A stretch of DNA of 64,000 bases from Paenibacillus sabuli (GTDB taxonomy: Bacteria; Bacillota; Bacilli; Paenibacillales; Paenibacillaceae). Both the position numbers and the translations under genes were made by a program. The stretch spans positions 1-64,000 of the forward strand of contig NZ_JACXIZ010000020.1 of NCBI RefSeq assembly GCF_014705605.1, in the 5' to 3' direction. The notes under the pieces were generated by a model. The model saw nothing but the letters and a program-made list of their open reading frames with translations. It was not told the origin of the DNA and did no database searches. Positions 43,649-55,490 of this stretch are shown piece after piece (within the stretch, counting starts at the first letter, position 1; every line of letters begins with the position of its first letter).

Positions 43649-45280
43649 ATGCTGGATCTGATTATCAAAAACGGCAAAATTGCCGACGGCTCGGGCAATC
43701 CCTGGTACTACGGGGATGTCGCGGTCAAGGACGGCAAAATCGCGGCGGTCGGCCGGATCGAGCAAGAAGCCGCACGCCGTCTCGACGCCAAGGGGCGCGT
43801 GGTGGCGCCGGGCTTCATCGACGGGCACTGCCATTCTGATCTCATGATCATGAATTACCCGGACAGCACGATCAAGCTGAGCCAGGGCGTCACGACCGAG
43901 GTCATCGGCAACTGCGGCCTCGGGCCGGCGCCGCTCGGCGCGCCGTTCGCCGCGCAATTGAAGCAGTACATACAGCCGGTGCTCGGCGAGCTGCATCGTC
44001 ACGACTGGTCGTGGGAGACGCTCGCGCAGTATAGGCGCGCCGTCGAAGCGGTGCGGCCGTCCGAGAATCTGTCCACCTATGTGCCGCATGGCGCGCTGCG
44101 CATTGCCGCTATGGGCTTCGAGGATCGTCCTCCGACCAAGGCGGATATGGCGCGCATGCGCGCGATGCTGGAGGAGGGCATGCAGGCGGGGGCGATCGGC
44201 CTGTCGATCGGCCTCCTGTATGCGCCCGGCAGCTATGCGACCAAGGAGGAGCTGGCCGAGCTGTGCGAGGTGCTGCCGGCCTATGGCGGTCTGCTGTCCA
44301 CCCACATCCGCGGTGAGGGCAGCCATCTGATCGCCTCGCTGCGCGAGGTCATCTGGGTCGCCGAGCGCGCGGGCGTGCCGCTTCACGTGAGTCATCTGAA
44401 GGCGGCAGGCCGCCGCAACTGGGGACTCGTCCTCGAAGCGATGGAAATCATGGCGGATGCGCGGGCGCGCGGCATGGACGTCACCTGCGACGTCTATCCG
44501 TATGCCGCCAGCTCGACGATGCTGACGACCGTGCTGCCACCCTGGACGCTGGAGGGCGGCATCGACGCCACGCTGGCGCGTTTTGGCGATCCGGCGCTGC
44601 GGGCGCGCATCATCCGCGAGCTCGGCGAGGAACAGGACGACTGGGACAACCTGGTCTGCTCCACCGGCTGGGACAAGGTGGTCATCGCTTCCGTGCAGAC
44701 GGCGGCGAATCAGGCTGCGGAGGGCAGGAGCATCGCGGAGCTCAGCGCGGCGCGCGGCTGCCATCCGGTCGAATGCGTGATGGATCTGCTGACCGAAGAG
44801 GCGGGCAATGTCGCGATCGTCTATTTCCTGATGAATGAAGACGATGTGCGCCAGGTCATCCAATGGGATTATGCGCTGGTTGCCTCCGACAGCCTGCACT
44901 GCGACCTGGGCAAGCCGCATCCGCGGCTGTACGGTTCCTTCCCACGCTTGTTCGCCAAGTACGTGCGCGAGGAGCGGGCGCTCTCGCTGGAGCAGGCGGT
45001 GCGCAAGCTGACATCGTTCCCGGTGCAGCGCTTCCGGCTCGGCGAGCGCGGGCTGCTCGTGCCCGGCTACGCCGCCGATCTGGTCGTCTTCGACCCGGCG
45101 ACGATCCAGGATCATGCGACGTTCGAGCAGCCCAAGCAGCTGCCCGGCGGCATCTCGCACGTCATTGTCGGGGGCGAGCTGACACTGGAGGAGGGTCGGC
45201 ACACGCAGGCGGCTGCGGGTCGCTTTTTGTCCGCAAGCGGACACGTCGGCTGCGGTCATGCGGCGAATGGAGGACACTAG
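43649..45280 (+). CDS. N-acyl-D-amino acid deacylase (D-aminoacylase) family amidohydrolase
   Basis: 543 residues. FIDGHCHSDLMIMNYPDS near residue 55 gives the first metal ligands, STHIRGEGSHL and HVSHLKAAG the next, and ASDSLHCDLGKPHPRLYG near 412 the family's late Asp and PHPR motif. These Zn enzymes free D-amino acids from N-acyl-D-amino acids or dipeptides. ATG after GGAAGGAGAGGCGCCAAC. The D-amino acid product would be the substrate of the PLP enzyme just upstream. Confidence 0.9.
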   Translation: MLDLIIKNGKIADGSGNPWYYGDVAVKDGKIAAVGRIEQEAARRLDAKGRVVAPGFIDGHCHSDLMIMNYPDSTIKLSQGVTTEVIGNCGLGPAPLGAPFAAQLKQYIQPVLGELHRHDWSWETLAQYRRAVEAVRPSENLSTYVPHGALRIAAMGFEDRPPTKADMARMRAMLEEGMQAGAIGLSIGLLYAPGSYATKEELAELCEVLPAYGGLLSTHIRGEGSHLIASLREVIWVAERAGVPLHVSHLKAAGRRNWGLVLEAMEIMADARARGMDVTCDVYPYAASSTMLTTVLPPWTLEGGIDATLARFGDPALRARIIRELGEEQDDWDNLVCSTGWDKVVIASVQTAANQAAEGRSIAELSAARGCHPVECVMDLLTEEAGNVAIVYFLMNEDDVRQVIQWDYALVASDSLHCDLGKPHPRLYGSFPRLFAKYVREERALSLEQAVRKLTSFPVQRFRLGERGLLVPGYAADLVVFDPATIQDHATFEQPKQLPGGISHVIVGGELTLEEGRHTQAAAGRFLSASGHVGCGHAANGGH

Positions 45281-45496
45281 CGCCATCCCTTTGGGAGCGT
45301 TCCGCTGGCATCCCTGCGTAACTCGGTGCCGCCGCGATTGCTGCTGGCGCAGGCTCAGAACAGCCGTCGTAGTCGGTCCCGATACGTGTGCCGCCCATCT
45401 CCGGCGCCCCTCCTCGCGGGGAGGGACAAGGACTTGGTATACGCAGCGAGTTAGTGGCATCGGACCATCAGTTAGTGAGAGAGGGGCATATGTAGC

Positions 45497-46777
45497 ATGA
45501 GCGATCTTCATTCCGAGCGCGAACCTGAGCGAGAATCCGAACGCGTATCCGAAAAAAGTGCAACCGAAAGAGCAACCGAACGCACAACCGAGACCGAACC
45601 CGAGCGCGTCGATCCGCGGCGTGTGGCGGACATCCTCGGCGAACTGGTGCGCCTGCCGAGCGTCAATCCTGCGCTGGGCGGGCCGGGAGAGGGCGCGGTG
45701 ACGGCCTATGTCGCGCAATTTTTGCGGCGGCTCGGCCTTGCAGTCGAGGTGCAGCCGGTAGAGCCCGGCCGCGACAACGTCATCGGCACGCTGCCGGGCG
45801 CTTCGGCGCTCCATCTGTTGCTGGAGGCGCATATGGACACGGTCCAGACCGACGGCATGACGATCGAGCCGTACGGCGCCGAGCGGCGCGACGGCCGGCT
45901 CTACGGACGCGGAGCCTGCGATACCAAGGCTTCGCTGGCCGCGATGCTGGCCGCAGTGGAGACGATGGCCGAGCGTCGACTCGTGCCGGCCGCGCACGTC
46001 CACCTCGCGGCGGTCGTCGACGAGGAGACGACCTATCGCGGCATCGCGGCAATGGCGGACGAGATTGCGGACGGCCGCAGGCGCCGCTACGATGCGGCGA
46101 TCGTCGGCGAGCCGACGGAGCTGCAGCTCATCGCCGCGCACAATGGCGTGGTGCGCTTCTACCTCGAGAGCGAAGGGCGGGCTGCGCACACCTCCACCCC
46201 GCAGCGCGGCGTCAATGCGATCGAAGGGCTGCTCGCCGTGCTGGGCGAGCTGCGCCGTCAATTCGAGGACGGGCGCTGGGGGGCGGCGCATCCGCTCACC
46301 GGCCCGCCGACCTTCACCGTGACCGGGATCGAGGGCGGCACAGCGCCCAATACGGTAGCCGACCGCTGCAGGGCGCGCCTGGATTGCCGGCTCACGCCCG
46401 GCATGGAGCCTCGCGAGCTGTGCGGAGCGATCGGCCGGGAGGCGGAGCGGCTGGTGCGAGAGCTGGGCCTTGAGCCTCTGCGTATTGCTGCGAGCGAGCC
46501 GTTCATCGTCGATTATGCGATGGAGGTCGATTCGACGCATCCGCTAGTCGGCGCGTTTGCGCGCATCCTGCAGACGTCGGGCCATCCCGAACGCATCCTC
46601 GGCGCACCCTACTGCAGCGACGCCAGCAAGCTCGTCCGCGTAGGCGTGCCGACGCTTGTATTCGGACCCGGCAGTATCGCCCAGGCCCATACCGCCGACG
46701 AGTGGGTGGAGCTGGAGCAGGTGAGCGCGGCCGCGGACGCGCTGCTCCAGCTTGCGCTTGACGGCTGGGAAGGCTAG
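45497..46777 (+). CDS. M20-family peptidase/deacylase (ArgE/DapE type)
   Basis: 426 residues. LEAHMDTVQ (about 114-122) has the first metal His and the catalytic Asp; RGACDTKASL the bridging Asp; DEETTYRG the general-base Glu pair; a dimerisation domain follows (about 220-330). These enzymes remove N-acyl groups or cleave dipeptides. The first 38 residues are an unusual Glu/Arg/Ser/Thr-rich extension ahead of the normal start of the fold; a shorter start is possible but none has a good ribosome site. The 216-base gap upstream shows nothing. Likely part of the same D-amino-acid/peptide pathway. Confidence 0.87.
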   Translation: MSDLHSEREPERESERVSEKSATERATERTTETEPERVDPRRVADILGELVRLPSVNPALGGPGEGAVTAYVAQFLRRLGLAVEVQPVEPGRDNVIGTLPGASALHLLLEAHMDTVQTDGMTIEPYGAERRDGRLYGRGACDTKASLAAMLAAVETMAERRLVPAAHVHLAAVVDEETTYRGIAAMADEIADGRRRRYDAAIVGEPTELQLIAAHNGVVRFYLESEGRAAHTSTPQRGVNAIEGLLAVLGELRRQFEDGRWGAAHPLTGPPTFTVTGIEGGTAPNTVADRCRARLDCRLTPGMEPRELCGAIGREAERLVRELGLEPLRIAASEPFIVDYAMEVDSTHPLVGAFARILQTSGHPERILGAPYCSDASKLVRVGVPTLVFGPGSIAQAHTADEWVELEQVSAAADALLQLALDGWEG

Positions 46778-46887
46778 TTGTACCCTTCCAAAATTTCGTT
46801 TCAGGTCTAAAAACACAATAACGAAGAGGCCGCTTGCCGTGTGACAGCAGGTTGTTTTATACGGCCCAATCCGCTCCGGCGGCGGAA

Positions 46888-47112
46888 ATAAGCGTAAAAT
46901 ATGAGGCTACACAGCGGCATCCGCTCCGGCGGTGGAAATAAGCGTAAAATGTGAGGTTACACGGCGAAATATGCTCCGGCGGCGGAATTAAGCGTAAAAT
47001 ATGAGGTTACAGGGACGAATTCGCGCGGGAGACGGAAATAAGCGCAAAATACGAGGCTAAACGGTGGAATGGGCACCAGCGGCGGAAATAAGCGTAAAAT
47101 GTGAGGCTATAC
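46888..47112 (+). repeat. 50-bp tandem array 3 (five units)
   Basis: Units start at 46888, 46938, 46988, 47038 and 47088, an exact 50-bp period; a partial unit precedes the first. They begin ATAAGCGTAAAATATGAGG, continue CTACACAGCGGCATCC and end GCTCCGGCGGTGGAA. Units differ more from one another than in arrays 1 and 2, suggesting an older array. Confidence 0.93.
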
Positions 47113-47282
47113 GACTCGCCACCATCGCCGGCCGTACTTCAGGTCGCCACCATCGCCGGTCTGTGCGCTGCATTCGTGAGTCGTGGATCTGGTGCGCGTG
47201 TTTGCCGGCGAATGGCGATTTTTATTGAAGAGTTTTGCTCGATCCGGATACGACCGTGGTACGATTCATTAGGTAGGGAAGC

Positions 47283-47318
47283 AGCCCGGCCCGCGCCCCG
47301 CGCGGTGCCGGGCTTTTG
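47283..47318 (+). terminator. terminator-like hairpin upstream of the hybrid kinase
   Basis: AGCCCGGC / GCCGGGCT stem followed by TTT. It lies 270 bases before the kinase start, so it either ends an upstream transcript or attenuates the kinase message. Confidence 0.55.
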
Positions 47319-47337
47319 GCCGTTCATCTACATGAGG

Positions 47338-47463
47338 CCGGCCGCGCCGTTTCGCCTTGAAATCGAGCGGGGCCTTGCGTTTCACACGCCGGACCGAGGC
47401 GCTCGATTGCTCGGAACGAAGCCAGCGCGGCCGCCAAAAGCCCGGCCGCGCCGTTTCGCCTTG
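47338..47463 (+). repeat. 22-bp perfect direct repeat
   Basis: CCGGCCGCGCCG followed by TTTCGCCTTG occurs at 47338-47359 and 47442-47463, 104 bp apart. The gap from 47113 to 47585 has no convincing gene; a 148-codon open frame across it has no ribosome site. Confidence 0.7.
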
Positions 47464-47585
47464 CAGGGCTTTACAGCCGCAGGGGAACTGGGTATGATTT
47501 TAAGCAGCAGGGCGCGCGTTTATTTGACATGTATTCCGGGTAAATAGCGGATATGCGTCTTTTACACGGCTGTGGAGGTGGAGAG

Positions 47586-51044
<3,459 letters not shown>

Positions 51045-51104
51045 GACGCGGGGGCCGCTAAGGCGCTATATTGCTGCAGATTCGGAAAGGAGCGGTGCCC
51101 GGCA

Positions 51105-52457
51105 ATGCTGGCCTATGTTATTGCGCTGCTGACAGCCGCGCTGGTGCTGGCCGCCGTCAGCGGGCGCAGCGAGAGCGGCCGCTGGGCGTCGCTGTTTCTG
51201 CTGTGCGCTTCGACGGGCGGGCTGGCCGAGCTTTGGCGGTCCGGGGCGGCGACCGGCGACGCAAGGGCGGTCGAGCTGCTCGCGCTCTTCAATGTGACGT
51301 TTACGCCATACGCGGTGTTGATTTTTGCGCTCGTTTACGACCGTCTCGGCTCGTCTGGCGGCAGGCGCCTGTGGAAGGGGCTGCTCGCGGTGCCCGCGTT
51401 GCTGACTCTGGGCATCGCCTGGGCCGGGACGGCTCCCGTCCAGCCGGACTATCGGGTGCTGCTGCTGTGGGCCGGTCCTTATTATGCCGCGGCCTGCTGG
51501 CTGCTCGTGTACGCACTGCGCCGGGAGCAGGAGCCCGCCATGCGGCGCAATCGCCTGGTGACGACGACGATCATGGTGCCGACGCTGCTGGCCGTGACCG
51601 TGCTGATCTATGTCGGACGCGCGCTGGACCCCGCCTTCGATTTTTTTCCGTACGTCGCTTATTTCATCCTGTACTCGCTGAGCGTGGCGGCGCTCTGCGT
51701 GTTCGCGTACGGGGTGCTGGGCGTGCGGCTGCGTCTGGAGCGCGACCCGCTCGAGCAGGCGATGCAGGCGGCGAGCACAGGGGTGTCGGTGTTGAATCAC
51801 ACGATCAAAAACGAGGCCGGCAAAATCGCCATTCACGCCGAGTTGCTCAAGCGGCGGCTCCCGGCGGCGGATGCCGCGGCGAGGGATCAGCTCGGCGCGA
51901 TCGCGGCCGCCTCGGACCATCTGCTGCAAATGGCGGGAAGGCTCCATGCCCGCACGCAGCGCGTCATGATGAAGCCGCGGGTCTGCGCGCTGCACGAGCT
52001 GATCGAGCAGGCGGCCGCTGCCTGGAGCGCCGAGCTGTCGCGTCGGCGCATCGAGCTGCGGCTCGCGCTTGACGGCGGGCATGCGCGGGTCCGCTGCGAT
52101 CCGGCACATATGCTGGAGGTGCTCCACGTGGGCATCGGCAATGCCGTGGAGGCGATGGACGGCGGCGGCACGCTGCGCATCACGCTGCATCGAAGGCGTC
52201 GCCACGTCGAATTGACGATCGCCGATTCCGGGCACGGCATCGCCAAGTCGGCGGCGGCTCGTGTATTCGAGCCGTTTTTTACCACGCGTGGCGGCGGCCG
52301 TAATTACGGCTTGGGCCTGGCCTATGCGCACAATGTCATGCGCGCTGCCGGCGGCGCGGTCAAGCTGGTGAGCGAGCCCGGCTCGGGCACGGAGCTGCGG
52401 CTGCGGCTGCCGCTCGTGCGGAAGCCGCAGAGCGGGAAGGGAGGCGGACGGGATTGA
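51105..52457 (+). CDS. membrane sensor histidine kinase (7TM N-terminus)
   Basis: 450 residues. Seven hydrophobic segments fill the first 215 residues. The H-box is VLNHTIKNEAGKI with His232, and the ATPase domain shows IGNAVEAMDGGGTLRI, ADSGHGI and FTTRGGGRNYGLGLAYAHNV. The N-box, G1 and G2 are intact. ATG after GGAAAGGAGCGGTGCCCGGCA. Its stop overlaps the presumed start of the response regulator, so they form a two-component pair. Signal unknown. Confidence 0.92.
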   Translation: MLAYVIALLTAALVLAAVSGRSESGRWASLFLLCASTGGLAELWRSGAATGDARAVELLALFNVTFTPYAVLIFALVYDRLGSSGGRRLWKGLLAVPALLTLGIAWAGTAPVQPDYRVLLLWAGPYYAAACWLLVYALRREQEPAMRRNRLVTTTIMVPTLLAVTVLIYVGRALDPAFDFFPYVAYFILYSLSVAALCVFAYGVLGVRLRLERDPLEQAMQAASTGVSVLNHTIKNEAGKIAIHAELLKRRLPAADAAARDQLGAIAAASDHLLQMAGRLHARTQRVMMKPRVCALHELIEQAAAAWSAELSRRRIELRLALDGGHARVRCDPAHMLEVLHVGIGNAVEAMDGGGTLRITLHRRRRHVELTIADSGHGIAKSAAARVFEPFFTTRGGGRNYGLGLAYAHNVMRAAGGAVKLVSEPGSGTELRLRLPLVRKPQSGKGGGRD

Positions 52458-53079
52458 GCCGATTCGCGTATTGATCGTGGAGGACGATCCGGATTGGATC
52501 AAGGCGATTACCGCCTATGTGAACGAGGAGCCGGACCTGCTGGTCGCGGGAGCGGCGGCCAGCGCCGCGCAGGCGGTGTCGCTCGCGCGCACCGTTCCCT
52601 TCGACGTCGTGCTGCTCGATATCCAGCTCGGCGACGGCGCAGACGGCCCGGACGGTATCGATGCCGCGCTGGCGATCGGTGAGCTGCGTCCGGCCCGGAT
52701 GATCATGCTGACCGCCATGGACGACCCGCGGCTGATGACCGAGGCCTTCGCGGCCGGCGCGGTCAACTATTTGGACAAGACGCGGTTCGCCGAGCTGCCG
52801 CAAGCGATTCGCACCGCCTGCCGCCATTCGGGCCCGATGGATGCGCTGCTGCTGGAGCTGTCGCGGCTGCGGCGCGAGGAGCGTCTCTCCGTGTTGACGC
52901 CCGCGGAGCGAGAGGTGTATGAACGGATCGAGGAGGGCCGATCCCAGTCGGAGATGGAGCGGGAGCTCTACAAGTCCGAGCGCACGATCAAAAACCAGGT
53001 CGGCAAAATTTTAAAGAAACTCGGCGTGCGCAGCAGGCGCGAGGCGGTGGAATTCGTGCGGCGGGGCCGGTCGCGCTGA
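52453..53079 (+). CDS. LuxR/NarL-family response regulator
   Basis: 208 residues if translation starts at the ATT at 52453, 8 bases after GGGAGG. The next usable start, TTG at 52471, would remove the first strand (IRVLIVEDD) of the receiver. The receiver has the acidic pair in IVEDDPDW, phospho-Asp56 (VVLLDIQLGD), Thr in MLTAMDD and Lys109 (YLDKTR). The output domain carries a LuxR helix-turn-helix (LTPAEREVYERIEEGRSQSE ... ERTIKNQVGKILKKLGV). The kinase stop TGA lies within the ATTGA overlap. Partner of the 7TM kinase upstream. Confidence 0.88.
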   Translation: MEPIRVLIVEDDPDWIKAITAYVNEEPDLLVAGAAASAAQAVSLARTVPFDVVLLDIQLGDGADGPDGIDAALAIGELRPARMIMLTAMDDPRLMTEAFAAGAVNYLDKTRFAELPQAIRTACRHSGPMDALLLELSRLRREERLSVLTPAEREVYERIEEGRSQSEMERELYKSERTIKNQVGKILKKLGVRSRREAVEFVRRGRSR

Positions 53080-53142
53080 AGCGCAAGCCCTGACCCATGA
53101 CCGGACTTAGCGTGCCAGGGGAATACGATGCCGGAGAACCGA

Positions 53143-53172
53143 AGGGGTACCACGAAAGGTGGTACCTTTTTT
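53143..53172 (+). terminator. strong terminator of the two-component operon
   Basis: GGTACCAC-GAAAG-GTGGTACC stem capped by a GAAA-type loop, followed by six Ts, 64 bases past the response-regulator stop. Confidence 0.85.
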
Positions 53173-53321
53173 GGCGTGGCGCTATAAAAGTTGGGACTGC
53201 CCGGACGCGTGGCGTCGCAGGTACAATGACAGCAACGGGACGTGCGCTGCGGTGGCCATCTGCAACGGGATGCGCACTGCGGTTGCCGCCCGGAGCCATG
53301 TAGAAAGGGCGGAGAAGGAAG

Positions 53322-54335
53322 ATGACAGCAAACAAAGCGATCTATGTGGAGCTGAATATGCGCACGGACCTGGAGACGCTGTGGCGGCGGACACAGGTGC
53401 CGGAGCTGCACGCGAGCTGGGATCTGCGCTTCAGCGAGATTGTGTATGTGCCGCGGCCGGACGAGGCGCGGCCGCAGCGTTTTTTGTACCGGACCCGCAT
53501 CGGCTTCGGCCTGTCGATCGCCGGCACCGGCGAGACGCGCTCGGCCGGGGCGGCGGCCGGACCTCGCCTGTCGACGCTCGTGTTCGACTCGGATCATCCG
53601 TGGTCCCTGATCCGGCGCGGGGCCGGGTATTGGCGGTACGTGCCGCATGCGGACGGCACGGTGACCTTCTTGACGCGCTACGATTATGCGACGCGCTTCG
53701 GCGGCGTGGGACGCTGCTTTGACCGGCTCGTGTTCCGTCCTCTTTTTGGCTGGGCGACGGCCTGGAGCTTTGACCGGCTGCGGCTGTGGCTGGAGGAAGA
53801 TAGACGCCCGAGGGAGACGCTGGAGCGTGCGCTGCTTCATTACGGGTGCCTGCTCGCATTGATTGGGGTCTGGATCTATCAAGGGGCGGTGCCGAAGCTG
53901 CTGCATGCCTCCGGAGCCGAGCTGGAGCTGCTGCGGGATGCGGGGATGACCGAGCAGGTCGCCGTGGCCGCGCTGCGCGCGCTCGGCGGGGCGGAGGCGC
54001 TGCTCGGCCTGCTCGCTTGGCCGCTGCGCCGCCGCAAATCGCTGTACGTGGTGCAGGCGGTGCTGCTGTTGCTGCTGGCCGCGGCGGCGCTGACGATCCG
54101 TCCCGGCCTTGCGGCGGAGCCATTCAATCCGGTGGCGCTCACGCTGCCGCTGCTCGGATTGTGCTTGGCCGCAGGCCTGACGAGGCTCCGTCTGCCGGAT
54201 GCGAGGCGATGCATGAGGGCGCCGCGCGCGGATGGACGGCTCCATCATGCCTGCATCGTCGTCGATGGCTCTGCCGACCACGACCAGGCAGCGTCCGACC
54301 CATGTGCGGCGGACGGGACAGGAGGCGCGTCATGA
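53322..54335 (+). CDS. SRPBCC-like plus DoxX-like membrane protein
   Basis: 337 residues. The N-terminal 150 residues are a soluble SRPBCC-like domain (IYVELNMRTDLETLWRRTQV). A DoxX-like membrane domain follows with four helices from about 165 (LLALIGVWIYQGAVPKLLH) to 290. The last 40 residues are poorly conserved-looking and overlap the start of the next gene. ATG after GGAGAAGGAAG. Stop overlaps the next ATG (ATGA). Such DoxX-like/DUF4166 pairs recur in Bacillales; their function is unknown. Confidence 0.75.
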   Translation: MTANKAIYVELNMRTDLETLWRRTQVPELHASWDLRFSEIVYVPRPDEARPQRFLYRTRIGFGLSIAGTGETRSAGAAAGPRLSTLVFDSDHPWSLIRRGAGYWRYVPHADGTVTFLTRYDYATRFGGVGRCFDRLVFRPLFGWATAWSFDRLRLWLEEDRRPRETLERALLHYGCLLALIGVWIYQGAVPKLLHASGAELELLRDAGMTEQVAVAALRALGGAEALLGLLAWPLRRRKSLYVVQAVLLLLLAAAALTIRPGLAAEPFNPVALTLPLLGLCLAAGLTRLRLPDARRCMRAPRADGRLHHACIVVDGSADHDQAASDPCAADGTGGAS

Positions 54336-55009
54336 CGTCGATCTACGCGCAGACGCTCGGCCGCGACTTCGAGCGCTTGCATCCCCGTATCCGTGAGCGC
54401 TTCGGATGGTGCAGCGCGGACGGCGTCGCCGCGATCGGAGAGGGCGAGATGTACACGATCTGGCATGCGCCGTGGGCGGCCGCTCCGCTGGCCATCGGGG
54501 CGCGGCGGCACATCCTTTTTCCGCATAGCGGTCGCGACATTCCGTTCACGGTGGAGAATTATGCGTATCGGGACCGGTACGGGCGCGAGACCGTCACCTG
54601 GATCCGCACCTTTCGCTTCGCCGATCGGATTCGCCGCTTCGATGCGACGATGATCCGCTCGGCGCGGCGCGGCGGGATCGTCGACTATCTCGGCACGCGG
54701 CAGCATCTGGCGGTCGATCTGGAGCTGGCGGTGTCGCCGCAGGGCGGTCTCCGCATCCGTTCGGGGGAGCAGCGTGTTTACGAGGGCCGGATCGGCTTTC
54801 GCTGGCCGAATCGCTTGACCGGCGCAGCGGATGTGCACGAGTGGTATGATGAGGAACAGGACCGTTACCGAATTGAGGTGAAGGTGGCGAATCGCTGGCT
54901 GGGCCCGATTTTTTATTATTCGGGAGCGTTCCGCTCGCGCCTGATGCCGCTCGGTCTGCGGGCAGTGCCGCTGGACGCGAGGCCGCTGCGCGAGGAAGCG
55001 CGCGAATAG
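54332..55009 (+). CDS. DUF4166 domain protein
   Basis: 225 residues. The whole protein is a DUF4166 domain: FERLHPRIRERFGW at residues 14-27, GRDIPFTVENYAYRDRYGRE near 70, and GAFRSRLMPLGLRAVP near the end. No transmembrane helices or signal peptide are obvious. Start overlaps the stop of the DoxX-like gene by 4 bp. The partner gene is the membrane component. Function unknown. Confidence 0.82.
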   Translation: MTSIYAQTLGRDFERLHPRIRERFGWCSADGVAAIGEGEMYTIWHAPWAAAPLAIGARRHILFPHSGRDIPFTVENYAYRDRYGRETVTWIRTFRFADRIRRFDATMIRSARRGGIVDYLGTRQHLAVDLELAVSPQGGLRIRSGEQRVYEGRIGFRWPNRLTGAADVHEWYDEEQDRYRIEVKVANRWLGPIFYYSGAFRSRLMPLGLRAVPLDARPLREEARE

Positions 55010-55087
55010 GGAGAGGCGCGGCCAGCAAAGGCGCTGCAAGAGCGCTGCAAGGGCGCTGTATTGGGTCAGCGCCCGGGTCAGTGAGGC

Positions 55088-55405
55088 TAAGGATCCTTCA
55101 CGAAATAACCAAAGACAGCTCATCCATCAGGCGGGCAAAGGGACGCACCTCAGCTAACGGTTGCCGGCGCGCTTATTTCGATCGATTTCAGGCGATTTCT
55201 AGGCTAGCGGTTGCCACAGCGCTTATTTGGCCTCAATCGCGTTTTTTCGATGGATTTCAAGAAAATAAGACCTATGGCAACCGTTACAATTCAATCCGCG
55301 CTTTTTTGGGCGCAATAGCCGCTGTGGCAACCGTTAGGTTCGTTGGCGGATGGTGAAGGGATAATGACGGTTTCAATCGCACCAGGTTATTCTGTAATGG
55401 ACACT
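55088..55405 (+). repeat. 318-bp dispersed palindromic element, family B, copy 3
   Basis: Same orientation as copy 1 and almost identical to it, down to the TAATGGACACT right end. It lies between the convergent DUF4166 and TelA-family genes. A GGGCGCTG / CAGCGCCC hairpin (55047-55072) just before it may be the end of the DUF4166 transcript. Confidence 0.88.
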
Positions 55406-55490
55406 AAGCCGGGCAGACTGCGCCCCCGGGGTCTGTATGCATCTCCGCAGGGCGCAGATGACGGCCCTAGGCGAGACAACTTACACGCCG

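Noticed and set aside
43616-46540. A 974-codon minus-strand open frame opposite the D-amino-acid cluster
   Set aside because: It lies antisense to two clear metalloenzyme genes and has no recognisable motif or ribosome site; high GC explains its length.
47101-47547. A 148-codon gene between array 3 and the hybrid kinase
   Set aside because: It starts in the array, spans a terminator and a direct repeat, and shows no domain or ribosome site.
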